From NCBI GenBank assembly GCA_007095845.1, contig SFBI01000136.1, positions 1 to 35,576 on the forward strand: a DNA stretch of 35,576 nucleotides. The letters are read 5' to 3'. Shown piece by piece: positions 1 to 9,205 of this stretch; the first letter of the stretch is position 1, and each line of letters opens with the position of its first letter. The position numbers were made by a program, and so were the translations under genes. This DNA is from Microcystis aeruginosa Ma_MB_S_20031200_S102. Lineage in GTDB: Bacteria; Cyanobacteriota; Cyanobacteriia; Cyanobacteriales; Microcystaceae. A model generated the notes under the pieces. It made no database searches and was not told the DNA's origin. It saw only the letters and a list, made by a program, of their open reading frames with translations.

Positions 1-442
1 ATGATTTTAGTGCATTAAAGAGGGCAAGAATGTATGCTCCTGTGGGGACAACCCTTGATGAAATTATTCGTACTTATTGTGTCGCCTAGTGTCTCGTTCT
101 TATTTGAAATAACTATATTCTACCGCTTCTCAAACTACCACTACTATCAAATCACTACCAATTATTATACTAAATCCGTTGAGTACAGGCTAGTTATGAG
201 GAGAGGCAAAAGGCAAGAGGCAAAAGGCAAAGGGGAATAAATAATCAGTTTTTAATAACCAGATTTAGTATTAGATATAACTTTTAAGTTAATTCGTTAG
301 TTATCCTCATCTTTCATCCCCACTTACTGATAACTGTTTACTCTTGACCGCTGAATGCTTCCCCATCGAAGTCAAACATCTTTAAAAATGTTAAAAAAGC
401 GGGGTAATTGTTCTCCATTACCCCAACGGAACAAATGAATAA
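1..442. other. Non-coding left edge
   Basis: No convincing gene is visible. A 68-codon open frame at 34-240 has no recognisable domain and its end is built from a heptamer repeat, so I treat it as chance. The stretch contains one copy of an interspersed repeat (168-267) that recurs inverted at the other end of the window. The part just before 442 is the 3' flank of the reductase gene on the minus strand; I see no clear terminator there. Confidence 0.6.
168..267 (-). repeat. About 100-bp interspersed repeat, copy 1
   Basis: The reverse complement of this stretch matches 35373-35459 along most of its length, including the blocks CTGGTTATTAAAAACTGATT and CTCAACGGATTTAGTA. Inside this copy sits a run of four 7-bp units of the type GGCAAAA (205-232); the other copy has fewer units. 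It looks like a small interspersed, possibly non-autonomous mobile, element. Its boundaries are approximate. Confidence 0.7.
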
Positions 443-1636
443 TTAATCAGGTAATTTATACTGTTCCACAATCTTTTTAGCATATTCAGGAACATGAGCC
501 GCTAATTTTTCAGGATAATTACGTTTAACATAAAGGTAATTACGGGTAAAGTGAGAATCAATGGAAAAGCGAGCGTACTCTAGTCCTTTAGGTCCGATTT
601 TTTCAATTACTACTCCCATCATTTTTGCCGCCCACATCGGCAAGGTTACACCTTTATCATAGGCAGGAATGCTATTTTGTACAGCCTGTTTTCTATCACC
701 ACTAGACATAACATCTTGAGTATCTAATTGGTCTTTAACTAACTCTAACATTTCCTTGCCTGTATCATTACGAACTACAATCCATTGCCAGCCAAAAGGT
801 GCGCCCATATAGCCCACAACTAAATCAGCAAGGGAGTTAACGTAATCAAAACAAGTCATACAGGAAGGGGCAAAAACATCTTTTAATTTATTAGTTTTTA
901 AGCCAAAAAAGGGAACCATTTCGATCGAGCCGTCCTCGTGTTTAAAGTGTACCCGAAAATCTTGCATAAATTCGTAATGCACCACGGTTTCCGGGGAACG
1001 ACTGGTAGTTTCTAGAAACTTTTGCAGTCCTGAGCGGGTAACATTATCGACGCAGGGAGTCCCTAAGACATATAACTTTTCTAAACCTAATTTTTTTTCT
1101 ACTGCTCTTAGGGCTTGAATTTGACAACCAACTCCGATAACTAATAACCGTTTCATGCCCGATTTTTCAATTTCTTCTAGGACTGATAAATTGGGAGAAA
1201 GAGTCGGTTTATTAACTTTAGCGGCCAGAATTTCTTCCGTGGTACGGGCGAGAATCGGCTGCGGTTGAAAGCGATCCTCGGTGGTATTCTGCACACAAAC
1301 TACCCCTTCTACTAAACCACGATTGAGCATTTCACAAGCAATTGTACTGACGATTCCCGTCCATTGCGCCCCTGGAATAACTTGTTTTTTCTTGGCAGCC
1401 ATCATCTCTTGATGCACACCAAAATAGAGATCATTTTCCTGATTTAAGTCGCGACTTTTGCCGTGTGCTTCTGCTTCTAAATCGGTAATTTGTTGATTGA
1501 GAAAAGCACAAGCTTCTTTAACATAGTGAATATAATAAGTGTCACAAAGTCCGCACTCGCTACACAATTCCTTCGCAGGACGACGACTATTAGACTTGAG
1601 GGCTTTGGCTTTGAGGTGTGGCGCAAGGGAGTTCAT
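443..1636 (-). CDS. bciB: Ferredoxin-dependent 3,8-divinyl (proto)chlorophyllide 8-vinyl reductase-like protein
   Basis: This is a member of the F420-hydrogenase beta-subunit/HCAR/BciB family. In cyanobacteria the family (Slr1923 type) reduces the 8-vinyl group of divinyl chlorophyllide with electrons from ferredoxin, late in chlorophyll synthesis; plant relatives reduce 7-hydroxymethyl chlorophyll. Iron-sulfur ligands are visible as CSECGLC (Cys25, 28, 31) and SCMTC (Cys259, 262), with further cysteines at 171 and 195. Length is about 397 residues, usual for the family. I start at the ATG at 1636; an in-frame TTG lies five codons upstream. The family is firm, but the exact substrate is inferred from the cyanobacterial context because HCAR and BciB are close homologues. 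Confidence 0.85.
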   Translation of the reverse strand: MNSLAPHLKAKALKSNSRRPAKELCSECGLCDTYYIHYVKEACAFLNQQITDLEAEAHGKSRDLNQENDLYFGVHQEMMAAKKKQVIPGAQWTGIVSTIACEMLNRGLVEGVVCVQNTTEDRFQPQPILARTTEEILAAKVNKPTLSPNLSVLEEIEKSGMKRLLVIGVGCQIQALRAVEKKLGLEKLYVLGTPCVDNVTRSGLQKFLETTSRSPETVVHYEFMQDFRVHFKHEDGSIEMVPFFGLKTNKLKDVFAPSCMTCFDYVNSLADLVVGYMGAPFGWQWIVVRNDTGKEMLELVKDQLDTQDVMSSGDRKQAVQNSIPAYDKGVTLPMWAAKMMGVVIEKIGPKGLEYARFSIDSHFTRNYLYVKRNYPEKLAAHVPEYAKKIVEQYKLPD

Positions 1637-1751
1637 AATCTTAAAAGGCAACTAGGTCAAGGTTTTTTTTCTATCGATCGTTTACCTTACCGCATTAGAT
1701 CGCTTTGTTACCAATCTTTTTAAAGAAATGTAACGATTACCCAGATTAGGA

Positions 1752-2669
1752 TCAGAGCAAAGCTTCTAAGGTGGCGATGACGGAAGCTGCTAAAGTTTCT
1801 AAATCATAACCGCCTTCTAAGCCGAAAAGCAGCGGTTTATTGAGAGTTAAGAGGTATTTGGTTAAAATTCCATAATCCTGTGGGTGTAAACAAACTCCCG
1901 CCAGAGGATCCGCTTGATTGGCATCATATCCAGCACTAACAATCACTAAATCCGGTTGAAAATTTTTCAGAAAAGGCATGACTTGCCCCTCAAAATGTTC
2001 TTGATAATCCTTAATCGTACTTCCCGCCGGTAAGGGAATATTCAAAACATTATTAAACTCACCTTTTTCTCTTGCTTCTCCCGTGCCGGGATAAAAGGGG
2101 AATTGATGGAGGGAACAATAGGCAATCTGGGGATGATTTTCGACTATATCCTGGGTGCCATTGCCGTGATGTACGTCCCAATCAAGAATCGCTACTTTTT
2201 GCACTCTTTTGTTTTCTAAAGCATAATAGGCCGCAATAGCAGCATTAGAAAACAGACAGAAACCCATGCCATAGTTAGAAGTAGCATGATGTCCGGGAGG
2301 ACGGGCTAAAATAAAGGCAGGATTGCCAGTAGATAAGACTCGATCGACTCCATCTAACCAGCCACTAATCGCTAGTAACGCCACATCGTAACTACGGGCA
2401 GAAACGGGAGTATCTGCATCCAATCTTCCCCCACCCCGTTGACAAATTCGCCGCAATCTCTCAACATAATCTTGATTATGAACTTGTTTAATCAAAGTGA
2501 TCACTTCGTCGCGAATTTCGAGCGGTGTCGGTAAATACCATGTTAATTTTGACTGCCATTCTGTTTGTTTTAAAGCCTCGACAATTGCCGTTAAACGCGC
2601 CGCTTTTTCGGGATGGTAAATACCTGTATCGTGATCGAGAAATTCATCGGAATAGATAATCGAGATCAT
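1752..2669 (-). CDS. Histone deacetylase family hydrolase (acetylpolyamine/protein deacetylase type)
   Basis: A zinc-dependent deacetylase of the HDAC/AcuC/acetylpolyamine amidohydrolase superfamily, 305 residues. Visible motifs are the catalytic His pair in PPGHHAT (His127-His128), the metal-binding DWDVHHGNGT (Asp163, Asp165, His167), the third zinc ligand in NQADPLAG (Asp254), and the active-site Tyr in LEGGYDL (Tyr288). Bacteria lack histones, so likely substrates are acetylated lysines or small acetylamides; which one cannot be told from sequence. I chose the internal ATG at 2669, where homology begins (MISIIYSDEF), over the ATG 14 codons upstream. It is divergent from the hydrolase at 2830. 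Confidence 0.88.
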   Translation of the reverse strand: MISIIYSDEFLDHDTGIYHPEKAARLTAIVEALKQTEWQSKLTWYLPTPLEIRDEVITLIKQVHNQDYVERLRRICQRGGGRLDADTPVSARSYDVALLAISGWLDGVDRVLSTGNPAFILARPPGHHATSNYGMGFCLFSNAAIAAYYALENKRVQKVAILDWDVHHGNGTQDIVENHPQIAYCSLHQFPFYPGTGEAREKGEFNNVLNIPLPAGSTIKDYQEHFEGQVMPFLKNFQPDLVIVSAGYDANQADPLAGVCLHPQDYGILTKYLLTLNKPLLFGLEGGYDLETLAASVIATLEALL

Positions 2670-2829
2670 AATCAAATTACTACTTAACTCGTTGATTTTT
2701 GAACAACCCAATGGTTTTAATCTATCAGAAAAACAGGGGCTTGAGGAGCTATAGTGAAAAAACTTTACTGATTAGGCCACTTTTGCCAGATGATGCAATT
2801 ATCTCCCTCTAAGGTGACAGGAAGCAAAA

Positions 2830-3699
2830 ATGCTGGCAAATTTTCGGAAATTTCAACTAGAAGTTAATGGCATTACTATCAATGGTGTCAAAGGTGGGCG
2901 CGGTTTTCCGCTGCTTTTGCTCCATGGTTATCCCCAAACCCATCAAATGTGGCATAAAATCGCCCCCCGATTAGCGGCCAATTTTACGGTGATCGCCACG
3001 GATCTGCGCGGCTACGGAGATAGCGATAAACCCTTACCCCTAGAAGATTCTAGCAATTACTGCAAGCGAGTTATGGCTCTAGATCAGGTGTTGCTGATGG
3101 AAAAATTGGGTTATCAGGAGTTTTATCTGATCGGTCACGACCGAGGAGCGCGAGTTTCCCACCGTCTCGCTCTTGATTTTCCAGAAAAGGTTAAAAAACT
3201 CGTTTTACTCGATATAGCACCGACGCTGGCGATGTACGAGGCTACTGATCAAACTTTTGCCACTGCCTACTATCATTGGTTTTTCTTGATTCAGCCTTCC
3301 CCTTTTCCCGAAACCCTGATCGCCGTTAATCCCGATTATTATCTGCAACATTGCTTGCAAAGTTGGGGGCGAGATTTTAGCGCTTTTACAGAGGAAGCTT
3401 TGGGGGAATATCAGCGTTGTTTTCGAGATTTAAGGACGATAACCGCCACCTGTGCCGATTATCGGGCCGCCGCTACCATCGATTTAGAGCATGATCGTCA
3501 GGATTTAGACCAGAAAATTTCCTCTCCCCTCTTGGTTCTTTGGGGAAAAAAAGGTTTCATTGCACGTCAATACGATGTGATCGCTCTTTGGCAGCAGCGA
3601 GCTAATCAAGTCACAGGACAGGCGATCGCCAGTGGTCATTTTTTACCGGAAGAAGCACCAGAAGAGACGGGACAGGCGATCGAGGAGTTTCTTTGCTAA
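2830..3699 (+). CDS. Alpha/beta hydrolase, haloacetate (fluoroacetate) dehalogenase-like
   Basis: A 289-residue alpha/beta-hydrolase fold enzyme. The nucleophile elbow is GHDRGAR with Asp104 as nucleophile, His270 in SGHF as base and Asp128 as its partner. Other residues match known fluoroacetate dehalogenase active sites: Arg105 and Arg108 for the carboxylate, and His149-Trp150 and Tyr211 for the halide pocket. An HGYPQ oxyanion motif is at 32-36. This supports C-halogen bond hydrolysis of a small haloacid, though many environmental homologues are untested and may be epoxide hydrolase-like. It is a single gene, followed at once by a MITE-like element. Confidence 0.8.
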   Translation: MLANFRKFQLEVNGITINGVKGGRGFPLLLLHGYPQTHQMWHKIAPRLAANFTVIATDLRGYGDSDKPLPLEDSSNYCKRVMALDQVLLMEKLGYQEFYLIGHDRGARVSHRLALDFPEKVKKLVLLDIAPTLAMYEATDQTFATAYYHWFFLIQPSPFPETLIAVNPDYYLQHCLQSWGRDFSAFTEEALGEYQRCFRDLRTITATCADYRAAATIDLEHDRQDLDQKISSPLLVLWGKKGFIARQYDVIALWQQRANQVTGQAIASGHFLPEEAPEETGQAIEEFLC

Positions 3700-3702
3700 G
3701 TA

Positions 3703-3887
3703 GGGTCTGCTGAAAAAGTTTTTCGTGGGTGTAGGGTTTTACCGATTTTGAGGGAGTCAATTATCTAAAATTCAGGTAAAAAGTACCTAAATTTTACCCC
3801 CGATCACTCCAATGTTTGGCACTTTTTGAGAAAAAAAAGTCTAAAAGTCTTATCCAACAAGGTTTTTAGATTTATTCAGCAAACCCC
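3703..3887. mobile_element. MITE-like element 1, about 185 bp
   Basis: The left end reads GGGTCTGCTGAA and the right end TTCAGCAAACCCC, an imperfect terminal inverted repeat. The interior is short, has no open frame and contains shorter A/T-rich complementary stretches. The left end, extended as GGGTCTGCTGAAAAAGTTTT, recurs inverted at the right end of the element at 7350-7567. It is probably a non-autonomous derivative of an insertion sequence; I cannot name the IS family with certainty. Confidence 0.65.
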
Positions 3888-4057
3888 ACTTATTAAAGGC
3901 AGATCCGCCTACACAATTGCTTAGTTAGCTGACCTACAAATTTCTTGATTCTTGTCAGTAAGAATCGCTAATTTTTTGCTGTTTTGACTACGTTGAACCA
4001 AGTTCTACAGAGACGAAATTTCGCCTCTGTTAGCCGCACCAATAGCCGATTGAATCC
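3888..4057. other. Non-coding gap downstream of amt
   Basis: No gene is seen. This A/T-rich stretch carries one strong palindrome (4007-4030, listed separately) just past the stop codon of the ammonium transporter on the minus strand. Confidence 0.5.
4007..4030 (-). terminator. Palindrome after amt, possible transcript end
   Basis: A 24-base near-perfect palindrome: ACAGAG and CGAAA pair with TTTCG and CTCTGT, with one A/C mismatch. It lies about 27 bases after the amt stop codon on the minus strand. No clear T-run follows, so it may stabilise the mRNA 3' end or bind a protein rather than act as a classical intrinsic terminator. Confidence 0.35.
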
Positions 4058-5482
4058 CTAATAATTTTCTTGCGGATTTGTGGTGGGAGGATTTTCTTGG
4101 TAGGAAAAGCTGTTACCAAACTCGAATTCCTGTCCGTAGGCCTCCTCTCCGTGTTGAGGCACATCTAACCCTTCTGCTTCCGTATTCGGTTTAACCCGCA
4201 GATCCATAAATAAACCGAGAACTTTCAGAATCACAAAAGTACCGACGGCAGCAAAGATATAAGTAGCAGCAACGCCAACAAATTGCGTCCAGACTAAGCC
4301 GGGGTTGCCAAATAGTAAACCGTTATTACCGAGAGAATTAACCTCTTTTGTGGCAAAAACCCCCGTAAGGATCGCCCCTATTGTCCCACCCACACCATGG
4401 ACGGGATAGGTGTCCAAAGAATCATCAAAGCGCAATTTTGCCCGGAGACTAACCGCAAAAAAACAACTAAGGGCAGTGATCGAACCAATCAGAATCGCAC
4501 CGATGGGTAGAACAAAACCGGCAGCGGGAGTAATACCCACTAATCCCCCCAAAAATCCACTAGCAATACCGATCGCTGTCGGTTTACCCCGTAAAATCCA
4601 TTCTATCAGCATCCATGTCAAACCCCCAGCCGAAGCGGCGATCGTGGTATTAACAAAGGCCGTCGTAGCTAGGGAACTAGAGGAAAGCGCGCTACCCCCA
4701 TTAAAACCAAACCAACCGAACCAGAGTAAACCGATACCGAGGAGAACAAACGGCACATTATGGGGTGCATAGGTTTGAGTTCCAAAACTACGCCGCGGAC
4801 CGATTACCCAAGCGGCCACCAGTGCGGAAATCCCAGAACTAATGTGAACAACGGTTCCACCGGCGAAATCCAGCGCGCCAGTGGCTGCTAACCAACCCTT
4901 ACCCCAAACCCAGTGAGCTAGGGGAGAATAGATAAAGGTGGACCAAAGCAGTAAAAACCAAAAATAGGCCTTAAAGTTGACCCGTTCCACAATCGCCCCC
5001 GAAATTAAAGCCGGGGTGATGATGGCAAACATCATCTGATAGACCATAAATACTTGATGGGGAACCGTGGGAGCATAGCCGGTGCTATCGGGTGCGGCGG
5101 CGGTGACTCCATTGAGAAAAACCCAATCCAGACCACCGATAAAAGCTTCAATTCCTTCCCCAAAGCCACTTTTACCCGGGGTGACATCAAAAGCAAGACT
5201 ATAACCCCAAAGCACCCAAGTTACACCAATTACACCCATGGCCACCAAACTCATCATCATGGTGTTGAGGACGTTACGCGAACGCACTAAACCCCCATAA
5301 AAAAAGGCCAGTCCGGGGGTCATTAATAAAACTAAAGCTGAGGAGATCAGCATCCAAGCGGTATCTCCAGCACTAATCGGATTGGGGGGAGCGGCGGCGA
5401 TGGTTTCCGCAAAAACTGGGGCAACTCCGCAATTGAATCCCAGTGCCAGCAAAAGTACGATTATTCCTACGATCTTTTTCAT
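4058..5482 (-). CDS. amt: Ammonium transporter, Amt/MEP family (downstream copy)
   Basis: An inner-membrane ammonium channel of 474 residues with a signal peptide (cleavage near VFA-ET, about residue 25) and about eleven hydrophobic segments. Pore features are present: the conserved Asp205 in DFAGGTVVH, the twin histidines His213 and His362, and a tryptophan-rich loop at 191-197. The cytoplasmic tail carries the conserved GLDVPQHGEEAYG segment that couples subunits and responds to PII (GlnK) proteins. It lies 174 bases downstream of a second amt on the same strand, so the two may be co-transcribed. A palindrome follows it. Confidence 0.95.
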   Translation of the reverse strand: MKKIVGIIVLLLALGFNCGVAPVFAETIAAAPPNPISAGDTAWMLISSALVLLMTPGLAFFYGGLVRSRNVLNTMMMSLVAMGVIGVTWVLWGYSLAFDVTPGKSGFGEGIEAFIGGLDWVFLNGVTAAAPDSTGYAPTVPHQVFMVYQMMFAIITPALISGAIVERVNFKAYFWFLLLWSTFIYSPLAHWVWGKGWLAATGALDFAGGTVVHISSGISALVAAWVIGPRRSFGTQTYAPHNVPFVLLGIGLLWFGWFGFNGGSALSSSSLATTAFVNTTIAASAGGLTWMLIEWILRGKPTAIGIASGFLGGLVGITPAAGFVLPIGAILIGSITALSCFFAVSLRAKLRFDDSLDTYPVHGVGGTIGAILTGVFATKEVNSLGNNGLLFGNPGLVWTQFVGVAATYIFAAVGTFVILKVLGLFMDLRVKPNTEAEGLDVPQHGEEAYGQEFEFGNSFSYQENPPTTNPQENY

Positions 5483-5656
5483 TGACGGTTGCTGCCTAGT
5501 AGCAAGATTAATTTTTTCTGTCCGGAAAGAGACAAAAACCGAAAGAGAAAAGGTTTAGAAGGCAATTATAGCCACCGATCGCATCGGGGCGAGGCCTTCT
5601 TCCTTTTCTCTTTAACTTTGTCGGGGATCAATTAATCTATCTTGACAAGGTTTAAC

Positions 5657-7093
5657 CTAACGACTGCTAGGCGTTTCCATGTCAACACTGGAAGCATAAT
5701 AGCCACCAGTAACGATATCGGACTCCTTGACGAAACCGCTATAGGCTTCCATTCCGTGTTCACCCACATCCAAACCTTCCATTTCTTCTTCGGGAGTAAC
5801 ACGAATACCGAGGGTAGCCTTAAGGATTGTCCAAACAATACCACTGACAATCAGGGTAAATGCCCCTACTGCCACAATTCCGATAATTTGGTTAATAAAC
5901 AGTTGGAATTGACCGGTGATTAAACCCGCATCTTTGTTGAAGATACCGACGGCTAAAGTTCCAAACACACCACAGACGAGGTGAACGGAAGTCGCACCCA
6001 CGGGGTCATCAATTTTCAGGTTATCGAAGAAAGCCACCGAGTAAACCACGACCACACCGGCAATTAAACCGATGATTGCCGCCGACCAATAGGATACACC
6101 ATCACAACCGGCGGTAACGGCTACTAAACCAGCCAGAATACCGTTAATAATCATTGAAAGGTCGGGTTTACCATCTTTCGCCCAAGCGGTCAAGGTAGCG
6201 GCAATACCCCCCGCAGCCCCGGCGAGGTTAGTGGTGACAGCGATATAGGGAACAGTTTCATTAACCGCTAAAGCAGAACCGGGGTTAAAACCAAACCAGC
6301 CAATCCAGAGAATTAAACAACCCAAGGTCGCAATACTCATGTTATGACCGGGTAAGGCATTGGTGCGACCGTTGATGTATTTACCCATTCTCGGGCCGAG
6401 AATAGCCGCCCCCGTTAAGGCAGACCAACCACCGACCGAGTGAACCACCGTCGAACCGGCGAAGTCTTTAAAACCAAGGTCGGCTAACCAACCGCCGCCC
6501 CAAACCCAGTGACCGGTGATCGGGTACATGATACCGACGATAATTAAGCTAAAAACGAGGAAATCGGTGAATTTAATCCGTTCTGCCACCGCCCCAGATA
6601 CAATGGTTGCCGCCGTTCCCGCGAAAGCGACTTGGAAGAGGAAAAACACCGAGGTGGGCAAAGAGGCAGGCATAACGTAGCTGGCGGGATCGCTACTGCT
6701 GAGAAACCATCCTCCTGTACCGAAAAATTCGTTACTGACAGACCCAAACATCAGGGAGAAACCGATCGCCCAAAATGATATGGTGGAGAGGGCGAAAACG
6801 ATCAGGTTTTTGGCGAGAACGTTAACGGCGTTTTTCTGGCGACAGAATCCCGTTTCTAGCATCGCAAAACCCGCGTTCATAAAGATCACGAGGATAGCGG
6901 CAATTAAAACCCAGATTGTATTGAGGGCGTTTTGGACATCTTCGGGGGTTAGGGGTTTCGCATCTTGGGCCTGTACGGCTGTATTCCAAACCACGAAAAT
7001 AATCGCGGACAAAGGAACACAGGCTAACCAGACAGGGTTAATTTTCGGTAATAAACCGACAAATTCCCCAGATTTTCGAGCAATTCGTTTCAT
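5657..7093 (-). CDS. amt: Ammonium transporter, Amt/MEP family (upstream copy)
   Basis: A second Amt of 478 residues. An N-terminal hydrophobic segment (about 20-42, ending AVQAQD) looks like a signal peptide. Pore residues are Asp210 in DFAGSTVVH and twin histidines His218 and His371; the C-terminal regulatory segment [15 protein letters not shown] is present. It differs clearly from its neighbour, for example in the first pore helices ([15 protein letters not shown] against LAFFYGGLVRSRNVL). This is therefore an old subfamily divergence, not a recent duplication. A perfect GTA-N8-TAC site lies about 200 bases upstream, consistent with NtcA control under nitrogen limitation. Confidence 0.95.
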   Translation of the reverse strand: MKRIARKSGEFVGLLPKINPVWLACVPLSAIIFVVWNTAVQAQDAKPLTPEDVQNALNTIWVLIAAILVIFMNAGFAMLETGFCRQKNAVNVLAKNLIVFALSTISFWAIGFSLMFGSVSNEFFGTGGWFLSSSDPASYVMPASLPTSVFFLFQVAFAGTAATIVSGAVAERIKFTDFLVFSLIIVGIMYPITGHWVWGGGWLADLGFKDFAGSTVVHSVGGWSALTGAAILGPRMGKYINGRTNALPGHNMSIATLGCLILWIGWFGFNPGSALAVNETVPYIAVTTNLAGAAGGIAATLTAWAKDGKPDLSMIINGILAGLVAVTAGCDGVSYWSAAIIGLIAGVVVVYSVAFFDNLKIDDPVGATSVHLVCGVFGTLAVGIFNKDAGLITGQFQLFINQIIGIVAVGAFTLIVSGIVWTILKATLGIRVTPEEEMEGLDVGEHGMEAYSGFVKESDIVTGGYYASSVDMETPSSR

Positions 7094-7291
7094 CGTTAAT
7101 TCGTTTACTTTGTTGAGTTAGTAGGTCGATTCATTACTGTTGAAAATAATCACCGAGCAATTATGTCCGTTCAACCGCTAAATCCTAGGAACAGGGGTCA
7201 ATCATTTCAGAAGACCAAACACCTAGGGATTTATCTTGATGTGTGAGTAGTCAATGTTTTTCGATCTTTGTTTTTTTGATTTGAGATTTCT

Positions 7292-7305
7292 GTATTCTTT
7301 GATAC
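7292..7305 (-). promoter_or_regulatory. NtcA-type binding site upstream of amt
   Basis: GTATTCTTTGATAC matches the palindromic NtcA consensus GTA-N8-TAC exactly. It lies about 200 bases upstream of the amt start at 7093, in a non-coding region. I could not place a TAN3T -10 box at the canonical 22-23 bases on the minus strand, so the promoter geometry is unresolved. NtcA control of amt genes is well known in cyanobacteria. Confidence 0.6.
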
Positions 7306-7349
7306 ATTTCATTTTAAAATAATAATAGTATAGAAGTGACCAATAATTA

Positions 7350-7567
7350 GGGCTTGCTGAATAATGGTAAAACCCTTTTAAAATAAGGCTTTTGACCTGT
7401 TAAAGTCCGATGTTAGTGCCAGAAAATCGGATTGGGACTTTCAACAACCTTGCATTATCCTTTTTATAGTACATGGCTTGGTACAAAAAACAAGGGCAAC
7501 AGAGCCTGAAACGACCGGCTACTGATGACCGACTCCTACCCCCGGGAAAAACTTTTTCAGCAGACCC
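7350..7567. mobile_element. MITE-like element 2, about 218 bp
   Basis: The ends read GGGCTTGCTGAATAA and TTTTTCAGCAGACCC, an imperfect terminal inverted repeat, flanked by TTA on the left and TAA on the right. The right end is the reverse complement of the left end of element 1 (3703). The interior has no open frame that I recognise. It lies just upstream of the amt promoter region, so the two elements bracket the amt pair. Confidence 0.65.
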
Positions 7568-7876
7568 TAATTAAGTTATTCAGCTTTTTAGCTATCGGTT
7601 GTCAGTATTCAGGCTTCGACGGTGAGACTTCGGGGTGAGCTTTTGTCGAACGCTGGCTCTCCCCGGTTTGGTAGGTAAAATGTATTCTAAGATACAGTCT
7701 TACGGGCGAGTGAGTGAAACGAACCACAGAGATACAAAGGACACAAAGATCGATCAATCATAATGTAAGTTAAACTGGTCGCAACGCACTCGCTACGCGA
7801 GATCACACAGAACCTAGAAGAGCCTATTTTTTACCCTCAAACAGTGAAAGAAACTAAACTTTTAGGATTGTATAAT
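7568..7876. other. Non-coding repeat-rich gap
   Basis: No gene is seen. The stretch is a mosaic of short repeats: a G/C-rich part near 7615-7675 with partly complementary arms (CGGGGTGAGC / GCTCTCCCCGG), a copy of the AACCACAGAG repeat at 7722-7775, and a short tract with CGCAACGCACTCGCTACGCG. The last few dozen bases lead into the TPR gene. Confidence 0.5.
7722..7775 (+). repeat. AACCACAGAG interspersed repeat, copy A
   Basis: AACCACAGAGATACAAAGGA and following bases resemble copies at 10273 and 10860. This is the most divergent of the three after the first 30 bases. Confidence 0.55.
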
Positions 7877-9205
7877 ATGAATTTTCCCGCACCTGCGCCG
7901 ACACTCTTTCAAGTTGCTTTAGAGCGTTACCAGAATGCTCTAAATTATTTAGATACTTCTCAGAAGAAATCTCTGAAAAAAGAACAGGCTTTAGAAATTA
8001 TTACCGCCAGAGATGCTCTTCAGAAACAAATAGAAGTCGAGGCAGAAATTTCGGTTGATATGTGGTCAAAATTAATCGAACAAGATAGTAGATTAAAACA
8101 GAAAAGTTACAAAGTAAATCAGGTTCTTGATTTAGCTGAATATCGGGAGACTTTACCTATTTCTGCTCAAGCTTGGTGGTGGCATTTAGAAAGCAGGGAA
8201 TCTCTGCATCCTTGCAATCGTTTTGATTGGCTATTGAGAATCGGTAAACTGGTTTTATTAGGGGTTAATTTTACATTAATCGGAACGATTGCTACTCGGT
8301 TTCTTGGTGGTGGTTCAGGTTTGCTAGAAATAGGAGGTGTTATTTTTTCGACTTTCATTTCTTTATTACAAACTGAAAATGCTCTCACACGGACGCGCCA
8401 GAAGGGTTTTGTTAAGTTAATGAAATTTCTTGGGATTGCTGAACATTGGTATGAAGAAATACAGTTTTCTGTAACAGTAATAGTCTTTGCTTTTCTCTTG
8501 GGAATTTATCTAAATTTCTCTTGGTTTTCTGAGTTTTATAAACAAGCAGGAAGCCGTTTACAATCTCCTCCGCCAGCAAGTCAAGAACTTCCTAATTTAG
8601 CCTCAGCCGAAGAGAAGTATTTAAAAGCAATTGAGTTAGATCCAGATAATTTAGATGCTCATTATAAGTTGGCAACACTTTATGAAGAGTTACAGGATTT
8701 GACTAATGGGAAGAAACACTATTTAATTGCGGCAAAAGGTGGTTTTATAGATGCTTATAATAATCTTGCTTATTGGTATCTGCGCGAGAATAAGAATGCA
8801 GAAGCGGTAGAGTTACTGGAAAAAGCTAAGAGATTATTAGCAGAAAAAGATGAAAAGTTAGACCAATTTACTGAAGATGAGAAACGCAATTTAGCATTAC
8901 AAAAATATAGTATTTATAAAAATCTAGGCTGGGCCAGATTTAAGCAAAATCGCAGTGAAGATGCAGTTCCTAATCTTTTAGTTGCTATTGGTATCGCTGA
9001 AAATCCAGCTTATCAGAAATTTATCCGCAATCCCGGTGCTGCTTTTTGTATTTATGCTCAACTTTTAGAGAAACAAAACAAGAAATTATCTCAGGAAAAT
9101 TGGCGTAAATGTCTTAAATTAGCCGAAGGGAGGGTAATTAATACAGAGGAGGAGCAATGGTTATATGAAGCGAGGAAAAAATTAAAGTCAAGTAAAGTTT
9201 ACTAA
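7877..9205 (+). CDS. Membrane-anchored TPR protein of unknown role
   Basis: A protein of about 442 residues. The N-terminal 115 residues are soluble and helical. Hydrophobic segments follow at about 124-143, 147-165 and 197-215, then a Pro-rich linker. The C-terminal half (about 240-440) has tetratricopeptide repeats, for example the block around AEEKYLKAIELDPDN. TPRs mediate protein contacts, so a membrane-tethered scaffold is plausible, but I do not recognise the family. I start at the ATG at 7877, which has AGGA nine bases upstream; an in-frame GTG is at 7844. It runs tail to tail into the PIN toxin gene with no gap. Confidence 0.75.
   Translation: MNFPAPAPTLFQVALERYQNALNYLDTSQKKSLKKEQALEIITARDALQKQIEVEAEISVDMWSKLIEQDSRLKQKSYKVNQVLDLAEYRETLPISAQAWWWHLESRESLHPCNRFDWLLRIGKLVLLGVNFTLIGTIATRFLGGGSGLLEIGGVIFSTFISLLQTENALTRTRQKGFVKLMKFLGIAEHWYEEIQFSVTVIVFAFLLGIYLNFSWFSEFYKQAGSRLQSPPPASQELPNLASAEEKYLKAIELDPDNLDAHYKLATLYEELQDLTNGKKHYLIAAKGGFIDAYNNLAYWYLRENKNAEAVELLEKAKRLLAEKDEKLDQFTEDEKRNLALQKYSIYKNLGWARFKQNRSEDAVPNLLVAIGIAENPAYQKFIRNPGAAFCIYAQLLEKQNKKLSQENWRKCLKLAEGRVINTEEEQWLYEARKKLKSSKVY

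Noticed and set aside
34-240. 68-codon open frame at the left edge
   Set aside because: Its end is made of a heptamer repeat and an interspersed element; no domain and no clear ribosome site.
5483-5656. Possible terminator between the two amt genes
   Set aside because: Only a weak CCGAT/ATCGG pairing is visible and no T-run follows; co-transcription stays possible.
4410-7121. Several plus-strand open frames opposite the two amt genes
   Set aside because: They overlap well-supported transporters entirely and have no family features.
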